DNA of 64,000 nucleotides from Ovis canadensis (taxonomy: Eukaryota > Chordata > Mammalia > Artiodactyla > Bovidae), in NCBI RefSeq assembly GCF_042477335.2, contig NC_091255.1:26204501-26268500 (forward strand), written 5' to 3'. The notes below the pieces were generated by a model. It did not search any database. It had not been told where the DNA came from and was given only the letters and a program-made list of their open reading frames with translations. Within the stretch, counting starts at the first letter, position 1. Each line of letters starts with the position of its first letter. Of the stretch, positions 34,801 through 43,671 are shown in pieces. Made by a program: the position numbers and the translations under genes.

Positions 34801-35504
34801 TAAATTTGCATTATTCTGTTTTTGCACTGTAGGCCTTATTCATAATAATTAAAATAATGTTCTAATTTTTGAAAAACAAACAAGAGCTAGAATCTTCAAA
34901 AGGCATTCGTTTATATTTTTCAGTGGCCTCTGTGTATGTATCATTGCATTTCCAATAAATTGAATGCTTGCTTATATTTTAGGGACATCAGTCTTATAAT
35001 TTAAGGCATGTCTTAGTTGGGAAGCACAAAAAACGTAGTTCCATGCCTAAAGGTTCAGAATTTTGTTGGGGAGGCATGTTGTCACCTTATTTAGGAGATT
35101 TGTATTTTTACTTTATATAAAAGATTTTGTTCTATCAAGAGCAAAGCATATTAGCAATTAAAATATTTTAAATAAAAGGCAAACATTTCATTAACATATT
35201 AGTTGAGTTCTCAGCTGGATAGGAGATCTTTTTCAAGCTTCATTATTATCTCACTGAACACATAGTTAACTGGGTAATCTTTTTCTAGGCCATACAAGAC
35301 ACAAATAATTTGAAGAGATTTATCCGGCAGGCAGAAATGAATCATTATGCTTTGTTTAAATGTTACATGTTCCTGAAGAACTGTGGTAGTGGAGATATCC
35401 TTTTGAAGATTGTTAAAGTGGAACACGAAGAAATGCCCGAAGCCAAAAATGTGGTAGCTGTCCTCGAGGAATTTATGAAAGAAGCTCCTGCCCAGAGTTT
35501 GTGA
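25516..35504 (+). CDS. C17orf75: C17orf75 (NJMU-R1), complete CDS in 10 exons
   Basis: Joined exons: 25516-25655, 26493-26573, 28790-28915, 29438-29581, 29970-30027, 31477-31596, 32374-32438, 32590-32726, 33549-33652, 35289-35504. They sum to 1191 nt, or 396 residues plus TGA, the length I recall for the human protein. The translation runs MLPSLQESLDGDEKELESSE ... EFMKEAPAQSL with all junctions in frame. Known of the family: C17orf75 joins WDR11 and FAM91A1 in a complex that helps tether endosome-derived vesicles at the trans-Golgi network; it has no enzyme motif and none is visible. The N-terminal 75 residues are acidic and Ser/Gly-rich, probably disordered; the rest looks globular, with no signal peptide or membrane helix. 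Intron 4 is an AT-AC U12-type intron. The gene is divergent to ZNF207 and convergent with RHBDL3. Confidence 0.97.
26493..26573 (+). CDS. C17orf75: C17orf75 exon 2 (residues 48-73)
   Basis: 81 nt encoding LAQQRADSDDGSPGGTNAET and PSGDDF. The acceptor gcgagcag| has a poor polypyrimidine tract (GTTTTGTGGC). Donor |gtaaaa. Confidence 0.93.
27395..27585 (+). repeat. Ungulate L1 3' end
   Basis: CAACAAGGACCTACTGTAGG and CACCTGAAGCTGTCACAACA with the CTATACCCCAATACAAAG end; C17orf75 intron 2. Confidence 0.65.
27640..27925 (-). repeat. L1 3' fragment, reverse
   Basis: ATAATCGACTTACAATGTTG and CCCAGTGCTGTACGTAGGTC are the reverse complement of the same ungulate L1 end. With the preceding fragment it forms an inverted pair in C17orf75 intron 2. 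Confidence 0.65.
28790..28915 (+). CDS. C17orf75: C17orf75 exon 3 (residues 75-115)
   Basis: 126 nt, LSLVDTNLPSELEPELRSFI to NVAAVEL. Acceptor gtcaag|, donor |gtaagt. Confidence 0.95.
29009..29078. repeat. Compound CA / CCCA microsatellite
   Basis: A run of CACACC-, CCCA- and (CA)n-type units; C17orf75 intron 3. Confidence 0.9.
29438..29581 (+). CDS. C17orf75: C17orf75 exon 4 (residues 117-163), followed by a U12 AT-AC donor
   Basis: 144 nt, IPGYRVGCYYCLFQQEK to FLGGSEKGLE plus CT. The exon ends directly before ATATCCTTT; no GT donor keeps the frame into exon 5. Confidence 0.94.
29582..29969 (+). other. C17orf75: C17orf75 intron 4, AT-AC U12-type
   Basis: Starts ATATCCTTT (29582-29590), the minor-spliceosome AT-AC 5' site without mismatch, and ends AC (29968-29969). 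TTCCTTAAG (29954-29962) resembles the branch consensus TTCCTTAAC; the branch A is 8 nt from the exon, slightly short. A tRNA-type SINE lies inside (29747-29860). Confidence 0.85.
29747..29860 (-). mobile_element. tRNA-Glu-type SINE in the AT-AC intron
   Basis: GTGATCTTGGTTCCCCAACC and CTGCCAAGAAATTCCC, the reverse complement of the family. Confidence 0.75.
29970..30027 (+). CDS. C17orf75: C17orf75 exon 5 (residues 165-183)
   Basis: 58 nt, FRPELDKYIQGLKNNMNCE; the first T completes Leu164. Entered after AC, donor |gtaaga. Confidence 0.94.
31200..31313 (-). mobile_element. tRNA-Glu-type SINE
   Basis: GGGATCTTAGTTCCCCAACC and CCTAACCACTGAACTGCCAG; C17orf75 intron 6 is not affected, as it lies in intron 5. 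Confidence 0.8.
31477..31596 (+). CDS. C17orf75: C17orf75 exon 6 (residues 184-223)
   Basis: 120 nt, 40 codons in phase 0 (ESGGENHIQSYLSSWF to LTFLLHA). Acceptor atctag|, donor |gtaagt. Confidence 0.95.
31850..31966 (-). mobile_element. tRNA-Glu-type SINE
   Basis: TTTTTGGCTGTGCCATACAG and CTAGACTACCAGGGAATTC; C17orf75 intron 6. Confidence 0.8.
32374..32438 (+). CDS. C17orf75: C17orf75 exon 7 (residues 224-244)
   Basis: 65 nt, ALSYTPVEVKGSDEKTKRDI and H. Acceptor catag|, donor AG|gtaaag. Confidence 0.94.
32590..32726 (+). CDS. C17orf75: C17orf75 exon 8 (residues 246-290)
   Basis: 137 nt, FLSVASLQGLIPEGTMTSLC to RLHHA. Acceptor tggcag|, donor |gtgagc. Confidence 0.95.
32870..33260 (+). repeat. 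Old L1 3' region
   Basis: CAATGGAATACTATACAGCC and GTTCATAAGGGCGCTG are L1 hallmark phrases; C17orf75 intron 8. Confidence 0.65.
33385..33500 (+). repeat. L1 3' terminal fragment
   Basis: TGTGCTGTGCACCTGAAACT followed by an A-rich tail, just upstream of C17orf75 exon 9. Confidence 0.55.
33549..33652 (+). CDS. C17orf75: C17orf75 exon 9 (residues 292-325)
   Basis: 104 nt, SNRFCEDWMQAFMNGAEGG to ENFKLK. Acceptor tgtag|, donor |gtaact. Confidence 0.95.
33885..34480 (-). repeat. L1 fragment, reverse
   Basis: GGGGTATTCCATTGTGTGTC and TTGTCCATTCACCCATCAGT are the reverse of the L1 3' part; C17orf75 intron 9. Confidence 0.7.
35289..35504 (+). CDS. C17orf75: C17orf75 terminal coding exon 10 (residues 326-396 and stop)
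   Basis: AIQDTNNLKRFIRQAEMNHY through EEFMKEAPAQSL, then TGA at 35502-35504. Confidence 0.96.
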   Translation, partial: AIQDTNNLKRFIRQAEMNHYALFKCYMFLKNCGSGDILLKIVKVEHEEMPEAKNVVAVLEEFMKEAPAQSL

Positions 35505-35870
35505 TGACGTATTTGGAGATGATTGTATTGTGAAGTCATGCAAGCCGTGGTATTTAAAACTGGTAGTTTTATAACGGTCATAGGATTGCTATTTCAGATT
35601 ATTTGAAAACACATTCTAGATTTTTTCATTTTGTGTCTTCAAGATTAAACCCAATTAGAGTATAAATCTGAGGCACGTCTTCACAGTCATAGATAGGTGT
35701 ATGTTAGAATTGTGAAATTTTTACATTGCTGGTTCTGTAAGTTCTAGCTTCAGGGAATTGTTGCTTAAGACCTTCAGAGGTGATTTTGCGGCTTCTCTAA
35801 GGAGTTTACTACAGTATTTAGCAACTTTCCCTCCCAGAAAAATCATAATACTTCTTTTTCTCAAGGTACT

Positions 35871-36081
35871 GTTGTTGTTGTTTAGTCGCTAACTCATGTC
35901 TGACTCTTGTGACCCCCATGGACTGCAACCCGCCAAGCTCCTCTGTCCATGGGATTTCCCAGGCAAGGATATGGAAGTGGGTTGCCGTTTCCTTCTTCAG
36001 GGGATCTTCTTGACCCAGGAATCAAACCCTCGTCTCCTGCGTTGGCAGGCACATTCTTTACCACTGAGCCACAGGGAATCC
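35871..36081 (-). mobile_element. Bov-tA SINE in the C17orf75 3' UTR
   Basis: GTCTGACTCTTGTGACCCCC ... CACTGAGCCACAGGGAATCC. Imperfect target duplication CTCAAGGTACT / CTCAATGTACT. Confidence 0.85.
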
Positions 36082-37634
36082 CTCAATGTACTATAGCTTC
36101 TTTCAAAAAAGTTATTCCTAGTTTTAGGACAGATTAACACCATACCACCATTTCAAAGACAGATCTCTGCATCCTGTGGGTGCTTGATGGATTTTTTTTT
36201 TTAATGGATTTTCGATTGATAATGGCATGGATGATGAAGGCAGCTTTCATGTCAATATGCAAATCAGTCATGCGTGTGTAAGGAATTAAATGAACTTTAA
36301 AAATAGGTGCACTAGCTTCGAGACAAGACATTATCTCTGATGGAAAGCTACTGTAGAAGTGGCCCCAGCACTTTTCTTCACTCTTTTGTTCACAGGTGTT
36401 TGCCAAGAGCCTGTAATTTCTTTTCTTTTACATGAAAATGCTGGAGTTTTTAAATGGAGTGTTAAAAAAGAAACAAAGTACATCAATTTTACAAGCAAAC
36501 GTAAAATAAAGAACTCGCACAGAGATTCTTAAATTGATTTTCGTTTTCTGTACATGTGTTACAAGCCTTGTATTGTTTTACTCTGAATCAACTGAAAGTG
36601 CCCTGCGTTCGAGCCATTTTAATTCCCATGGAAGCCAACTGCAGCTACACACATTTGACTGCAGTTTGTTCTGCACAGCTCTGTAATAAATCCATTTGAT
36701 AATGACTTTTGTTTGGAAGATCAGCAGTCTAGTTCTCACCGCCCTCAGGATGCTCAGAGGAACAGAAGCCCGTAAAGCTCCTCTCCTAAACTCATCTAAA
36801 TTCATATTAAGTGCTGAGTTTTAACTTTCAAGATGACTGACAATGGCCTTCTGCCTTCTCTTCTACAGAAATCTAGAGATGTGACTCACTGAGCCATTTC
36901 TTTTCTTTAATGGGAAATACAATTCAGGATCCTCATAAAGGCTTTCATATAGTTTTAAACTTTAATAACTTGGATTGTAGTCAGTGTAGAAAAAAATCCA
37001 AGTACCATCTTTTTTATAGCATTCAGAATGACTATGGGAAATTTTATGGCACAACCCTTGAATCTGACTTTTTCTAAGGTAGGGTTGCCCACTTGGAAAT
37101 CAGTTTTTTAAATAAACAACATTAGGGCATCAACATTTTGAGTCTGGAAAATATGTTTTTCATTTTCAACTTCACATATCATTCAAGAATCCATGTTGTA
37201 AATAGCATTTAAAAGCAAATATATTACCTGCTTCAAGTCATTTATGGATAGAGTCAAGGCATAATTGCATATTCTTTATATGTACTTTTATATATATTTT
37301 TGGTAATGTAGGCTCACGACATCACACAGTTATATACAATACAGTCTTGTTGTAAAAGTGTGTGATAAACTGTATATCACTGCTGTGGACAAGGAAAATA
37401 GTGACGTGGAGCCGACTGTCTTGTGGACCGTGAGAAGACACTCGGAGCTTGTGACCAAAAACGTATTATATTCAGATTTTAATAAGCTAACATATTAACT
37501 TTCAAAGTTTCAAAAAGCATTTGTTCAAGCGTGGAATACATTGTGTATTATTTGTGTGCTATACACACAGGAAATGTATGTTTGTCATGGATCAAAAATG
37601 GTCTCAATTTACCTGTAATTATATTTATTATAAT

Positions 37635-37640
37635 AATAAA
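37635..37640 (+). terminator. C17orf75: Candidate distal poly(A) signal of C17orf75
   Basis: AATAAA about 2.13 kb past the stop, in ATTTATTATAATAATAAAAA. Earlier AATAAA copies could give shorter forms. Confidence 0.45.
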
Positions 37641-38454
37641 AAAACTTAGCTTCTCAGCAACACAGTCATTTTTATTCAGTGAACTCAATTCTCCAGCCTG
37701 ACTTTTTTTTATTAATTCACAACAAGTTTTGGGGGAAATTATACTTGTTTGGCGAAGGAATTTGTTGAAAAAAATCAAATCGCCTGCTAGGAGACATCTT
37801 TCTGCAACCTGCAGGAGGCATTAGGCAGAGTATATGAGCATTTTCCATCCCAGTGTTTTATTCATCGTCCAGTATGCCTACACCTGTCTAAGTCAATGGC
37901 CCAGCTCAGTTCTTTTCACTCTCATTCATTATTAACCATGACAGAATGCCTGTCCTTTACCAGAGGATTACTTACACCAGATGCCAGGAAAGCCTGCAAG
38001 CGTCTCAGAAATAAGACTCAGTTACCAGGACTACACTTCTCCTAACCGTGTCTTCTCTTGTCATGGAGACACCACTGGCTTCAATGAAGTCTTTCCACTT
38101 GGAGGCCTAAGAGGGCAGCTCCCGTCCTATACCCGCTAAACTTCTTAAATGTGCCTCACAGACTTCATATCACTCTAAGTTGGCGGAAATGCTAGATTTC
38201 GGAAGTCAGGGCTGGTGGGGCAGTGATAGGGAGCAGTAATGAATTGATGGCTGTGAGTTTTCTTGTGAACTACCTCTGGGAGGGCCAACAAAGTGGAAAT
38301 CCTGGTAAGTGAACACCAAGCAAATACGCCAAGGTTCATGACTGACCAGATGGCCCCAGACCCAGGGCCACGAGACTGGATCTTTAAACAAACGCCCTGA
38401 CGCTTCTGCAAACTTAAGTGTCCTTAAAGTCCTATACAAACACCCGAGGGCTGA

Positions 38455-38645
38455 GCACAGGAACTTTGGAACCAGGCCGTCTTGGCTGCGATCCTGCTGG
38501 CAAGTTACTGAACTTCTCTAAGCCTTCCCTTCATGGGTAGATATGGGTGTACTTATGCCCACTTCAGGTAGCTGTGCAATTAAATAAGACTGAAAGTGCC
38601 TCGCCCATTGCGCTGGCACAGAGTAGGTACCCACTAAGTGGTCTG
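38455..38645 (+). repeat. MIR element
   Basis: GGCAAGTTACTGAACTTCTC, then a tail like GCACAGAGTAGGTACCCACT. Confidence 0.6.
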
Positions 38646-39266
38646 TGTAATTACCCTATTATCGGTAGCTTTTAAGTTATAGGGAGAATGAGAAGCTGGT
38701 GGAAAGGAGGAAGCAACCAGTGAAGAGTGGAGTGGTAGGAGGCCGGAGGCAGCGCTGGTTCAACGACTGCCGGCTGCCAGGGAGCTTGCCTTTGGGAACC
38801 GAGTCCCGGGACCACGGCTGCTGACAGGGCTCTGTTCCCCACACTCCAAACAGATCCTAGATCGAGCCTGAACCATGCTCTAAAATTTGCTCTGGGATGA
38901 CTTCTGCCATTCCAGAAAGCATGTAGAAATATTTGCAAATGATACACAAGAAACTCTTATGAAAACATGATCGGAAACAACTCCCATACCCTGAATTTTA
39001 ACAGGGTAGTTTAATCCTCCACTGAAAGCTGTGAATGGCCAAACTACATACACTGCCATTAGCTTAGAGAAACTGGTGAGGATGGTTTCTCAGGCTTCAC
39101 CCACTCAAAGCCCACTTGATTATTAAACATACCAAGCACCAGAATACCTTTAACATTTGCTCTCCTCTTATTCTCCCCTTCTGGAAGTGAACTGTCCGTG
39201 CTTTCACCCCAAGGACATTCCTATTCCTGTTTTAGGATCAGGATGCTGATATCCCCTAGAAAGACC

Positions 39267-39372
39267 TAGGGACTTGCCGGGTGGTCCAGCGGTTAAGACT
39301 CCATGCTCCCAATTCAGAGGGTATGGGTTCAATCCCTAGTCAGGGCACATGGCAAAAAAGAAGAAAAAGACC
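39267..39372 (+). mobile_element. tRNA-Glu-type SINE
   Basis: GGGACTTGCCGGGTGGTCCA and GCGGTTAAGACTCC, with A-rich tail. Confidence 0.8.
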
Positions 39373-39882
39373 TAAAGACTAGGCTATTGGGGTAATGAAG
39401 GAAGTATCTAGGATATTCTGAAGAAGACTCATCCAATAATAGAATATTAAGCTCTCATTGGGGTACAGTGTAAGGGTGGAAGGGGAAGGCCAGGCACCCA
39501 CCAGGACGGCTGGCACAGAGGTTCATGACCTGAAACCCTAGATGAGTTTCCTTATTCATAGCCCTTTCCCTCTAAATTATACATAGAATTGTCTGTCTGT
39601 GCATTTTTATGGGAAGAAAAATCACAGCTTTCATCAACCACTCAAAAGAACTGTATTCAAGAAAGGTTAAGAACTACCAAGTTGGAAAGACCAGTGCTGA
39701 GCACGGATGCCCCATCCGTAGGGCATACATCACAGACCCACCCCCACTGTCGTCCACCCTCACTGCCTCCCCAACCCTAACCCAGATCGAGATGAAACAG
39801 GCTCCAGTGCCAGCCCTTCCCGAGTAACCGGTGAAACTGGTGAAAATAACTGTATAACCAATGACTTAAAGAAAAAAAAATC

Positions 39883-39888
39883 TTTAAT
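39883..39888 (-). terminator. RHBDL3: Candidate RHBDL3 poly(A) signal (ATTAAA)
   Basis: Minus strand ATTAAAGATTTTTTTTTC, preceded within 60 nt by TGTATCGTGTACATT and TGTATATTTTTG, the UGUA-rich pattern of a cleavage site. Confidence 0.5.
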
Positions 39889-42291
39889 GGAATCTGTGCT
39901 CAAATAATATGTTACAACAAAAATATACAGAATGTACACGATACAAAAATATTTAGAAACAAACACTGCAGCTTGTGGTTTTTTTTTTTTTTCCACCTAC
40001 TCCAGTCCTGGGAGGGGGAAGATAGGTGTTGGGCTGGGCAGTTTTTTAAGGCAGAGGAATATTGGAGCTTTCCGGCCAGCACTGGGAACATGAAAGATGC
40101 CAGGAAAGGGTTTTCCATTGAACCCGGGAATCAGCATTATTTGCAAACGAAACTCGACACTGCAGGGAGATCCAGGCTTGGTGAGCACTGACTCCCCTAA
40201 TCCTCTAGCCAAGAATGGTTCTCATGGAAATTGAGAACCCTGTGAGCTGGCAAAAACACCTCATCCAAGAGCTTTCCCTAATTAAAAAACTAATGATAAG
40301 TGGTGTCACTAAAATGAAATTTCTCCTTGGAAGGTCCGTTTTCCTCTCCCCAGTTTCTGTGATTCCTCTTCCATGTAAGGAGGGGGTGAGTCCGGGGCTG
40401 CTGTTTGGGAAACCTTCAGTTTTCAGTGTCTGAAGCCTGTGGATAAAAGGCTGACTGGCTTCCACAGCCTGAAGATTCTCTCCACCTTCTGCTTCTCAGC
40501 ACCAGATCAGGTAGCCATACTGGATGAGGAGGGAACGTGGGAACAGAGGGGCCTGCCCGGGTGGAAGCCAGACCCCCAGAAGTAAACCTTTCTTACCGGA
40601 CAGCTGTCTGCTGGCGCTGGGCTGGAGACCTGGGGCGTCTGAAGTGACTTCTGCCACCACTGCGTGGTCCTGCTTGGACGCGGTGGTCGGGAGAGGCGGC
40701 GGAGGTGGGCGTTGAGCACAACAAAGAACTTCAAGGTTGCTTGTGGACCAGGAGCAGCTGGGGCTGGTGGCGCGGGGCGTAGAGGAGCCCTTAGTGCATC
40801 CCAGGCCTCACAGCCCAAGACTCCACACCTCCGCCTGATGCAGTACTTCTCAGTAACAAGCTTCCATCTGAAGCCCTGAAGGAACTGAGTGCTTCCCTGA
40901 TGGGCTTTCTAGACTCTTGCGGTTCAGTCTTCCCATACCTGAGAGGAAGCCCCCCACTCTAGACCACACCAGATAAAGGCAGAAGTGTCTCCGCTTCCTC
41001 CACCACATCCCAGAGCGCTCAGGTGCCAGGAGAGAGGTGATGCCCTGCCTCCCAGTAGGGCACAAGCAGCCTCTGTCGCTCCCAGAAGGGACAGCATCAC
41101 TCAGGGTTAGCAGGGATGGCAGCCCACAACAGAGACCCCCCCACCCCCATCTCTGCCCATGTCCTCTCGGCCTCCCTTCCAGCTCAGTCTCCTCTCCTAA
41201 GAAGCTCACTCTTCTGACCACACCTGGCCCTCAGGAGGGCGGAGGATGGCTGGCAGGGACAGACTGGCATGGCTCAGCCAGAGACCAGGGCGCATCCCCC
41301 CAGGAGTCCTTAGCACAGCATTGGCACAAGTGTAGTGTGGCCTCAGGAGCCATACGTGGGGACTAGAACAATCCATCGTTGGGCCAAGACAGGGAAGGGC
41401 TTGGCGTAGCCCGGGAGTGAGTAGGGGTGTCCCGGGGTAGGAAGACCCTGCCCATTTATGGGTGATCACAGTGGCCCAAGACCCCTGAATAGCCGGCCTG
41501 GCTGACTCTGGACCTCAGCAGAGTCAGGGCTCTGACAGGCTTGTGGTGGCCCCGTTCCTGCAGGAACACAGCCCTCTGGGCTGTCCGTGTAGGGAGTTCC
41601 CAGGGCAGCAGAAAGACACAGTTCGTAAAAAGCCACGCTCCCCACACCCTCCCCTCAGAGTGGGCACCAGGTCCTGCAGCGGATCGCTGCCTCAGCCCTG
41701 TTCTGCCACTTGTTTTGGGGTGGGGGCGCAGATTTGACCATCTCCACGTGCCCTCCCAGCTCTGAGCATCAGAGGGCTGTCCTCTTCACCTGCAATATTC
41801 CCCCAAGCACCCACCAATTCTTCTCCAGGAGCAGTTTCCTGTCTGAATTGGAATCCCTGGGCCCCCCAACTTTGAAAGGATAATTGGCCCCAACATTCCT
41901 GCTCCAGCCTTTCCTGCACCCCCAAAGCTCCTTCCCTCCTAAGGGAGACACAACAGAATCTTTTCCGACAGGAAGACTCCTCTAGACAGGAGTCAGAGCA
42001 GAACGTGGCAAAGGGGAGGGAAACCTCAGCATCCTCAAGGTCCTTGGAAGTGCCGGAGGTCTCCCTCCACAGCAGTAGTCTCCCACTGGTCAGGGATTCT
42101 CAGTGAGGCACCCGGGAGGAATGGGGATGGGGAAGAAGGGGGTGAGCTTCCTATCTCTCAGTGCCCCCTTCCTCTCAGGTGGCCTCCCCAACAGCCTCCA
42201 CCCTGTGCAGGTTTCCTCTGCAGCCTCCAGGGGGCCTCACATCGTCTTTCCCATCACACGTGCATCTGCCCACCAAGCCACATATGTGTTT

Positions 42292-42294
<3 letters not shown>

Positions 42295-42322
<28 letters not shown>
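42295..42322. repeat. (CA)14 microsatellite
   Basis: Uninterrupted CA repeat inside the RHBDL3 3' UTR. Confidence 0.95.
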
Positions 42323-42325
<3 letters not shown>

Positions 42326-42506
42326 ACCAGAACATTGGCTCTGTAAGCAGAGGACAGGCGCACTGGGGGCTGTGGGCAGTGGAAGGGGAGGAAAAGACCC
42401 TAAACAAAAGGGGATGGATGTCCAGACACTGGTGTGAGACGTCAGCACCCGGGAGAAGTCTGAAGCTGATACCCTTCCCTTCCCGCTAGGGGTATGAGGA
42501 GGGGAA

Positions 42507-42712
42507 TGAAAGTGAAAGTCGCTCAGTCCTGTTCAACTCTTTGTGATCCCATGGACAGAGGAGCCTGGTGGGCTACAGTCTTGCCGGATGGGCAAGAACA
42601 CTGGAGTGGGTAGCCATTCCCTTCTCCAGGGGATCTTCCCGACCTAGGGATCGAACCTGGGTCTCCCGCACGGCAGGCAGATTCCTTATCATCCGAGCTA
42701 TTGGGGAAGCCC
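42507..42712 (-). mobile_element. Bov-tA SINE with internal micro-inversion
   Basis: Reverse-oriented, but the segment after CCATGG reads ACAGAGGAGCCTGGTGGGCT, i.e. forward orientation; flanking parts are normal. In the RHBDL3 3' UTR. Confidence 0.8.
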
Positions 42713-43399
42713 TGAAAAAAGTTACTGCCTCCCTCATCAGGTTCCTCTCACATGTACCCCGAGGGCAAGGAGGGGGAAGGGGGGCCCTGGCTGTAGGATC
42801 TCCCTTTGCTCTCTCCAGGCCTGAGAGAGAGCCCCACTGGTGGGCACCCCAGTGCCCAGCGACAGGCATGGGAGGGCATCTTGGGTACCCCCAGCCCACA
42901 CCAAAGTTGACCATCCTCCACCACCAGGCCCCCTTCCAATCCAGAGCTCCATACCCAACAGCTATGGAGGGAACACGTCCTGGCCCATAGCGACCTCTGG
43001 GCTGGACAGGGCCTGCCTGGCTACTACAGCCGCGGGCCTTCCTTCCACTCTTAGGTACCTCTGGGTGGTGGATGAAGGAGAAGGCTGCTGCCCAGCCTGT
43101 GTCCCTGAACACATGGGACATGCCCAGCCCAAGGGGACGGCCCCTCTCACCTCACCCCAGGCCTTTGCCCTGGCCTGAGGTCCTCAGAACTACAGAAGCT
43201 ACATCCAATTCCTCCAGCAGGTGCCTTCAGAAAAAGGCCTCCACTGTCTGTTCAGATCTGAACACAAATGTTACCGCAGCCCAGCATCTCTTGTCCTCTC
43301 CTCTCTGGCCTCACTGAGCTGGTGATGAGAAAAAGAATACAGCTGCTTTAGGCTGATGCTGCTGCTCCCTCCTCTCCCAGACCAAGGTCCTTCAGGCCT

Positions 43400-43671
43400 T
43401 TAGGGGGGCGGCGGCAGCTTCAAGTCCAGCAGGGTGTAGGCAAAGATGTTCCAGAAGACGGCGAACAGCACAAAGACGGTGTACATGGCCACGAAAATCC
43501 ACCACAGCGACTGGTCTTGCAGCCTCTGCTCGTAGTTCCTCAGGACCACCACACCCAGGGTGATGCCCACAGCCACGCCACCCAAGTGCGCCACGAAGCT
43601 CGGGTGAGGACAAGGAGGGTAAGCTGACGGGTGGAACCGCAGCCACACGGCCCGTCCAAACTCCATGCTCA
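43400..43671 (-). CDS. RHBDL3: RHBDL3 terminal coding exon with catalytic histidine
   Basis: Acceptor ttgcag|, then [19 protein letters not shown] ... [12 protein letters not shown] ... LKLPPPP and TAA at 43402-43400. His of AHLGG is the catalytic partner. Confidence 0.96.

Larger units (their letters stand above)
35505..37655 (+). other. C17orf75: C17orf75 3' UTR (probable)
   Basis: AT-rich, non-coding, with one reverse Bov-tA (35871-36081). AATAAA hexamers occur at 36505, 36685, 37111 and 37635; the last precedes the point where the sequence character changes. Confidence 0.55.
37656..39870. other. Convergent intergenic gap between C17orf75 and RHBDL3
   Basis: No supported gene. It contains a MIR (38455-38645) and one tRNA-type SINE (39267-39372); the remainder is unique-looking. 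Confidence 0.6.
39870..43399 (-). other. RHBDL3: RHBDL3 3' UTR (probable, about 3.5 kb)
   Basis: GC-rich single-copy-looking sequence below the stop codon, with one (CA)n and one Bov-tA. It becomes AT-rich at its end, which carries ATTAAA and several TGTA motifs. Open frames in it on both strands are chance products of high GC. Confidence 0.55.

Noticed and set aside
42568-43121. Open frames of 140 and 182 codons on opposite strands
   Set aside because: They run from a Bov-tA SINE into the GC-rich RHBDL3 3' UTR; both strands are open in the same place.
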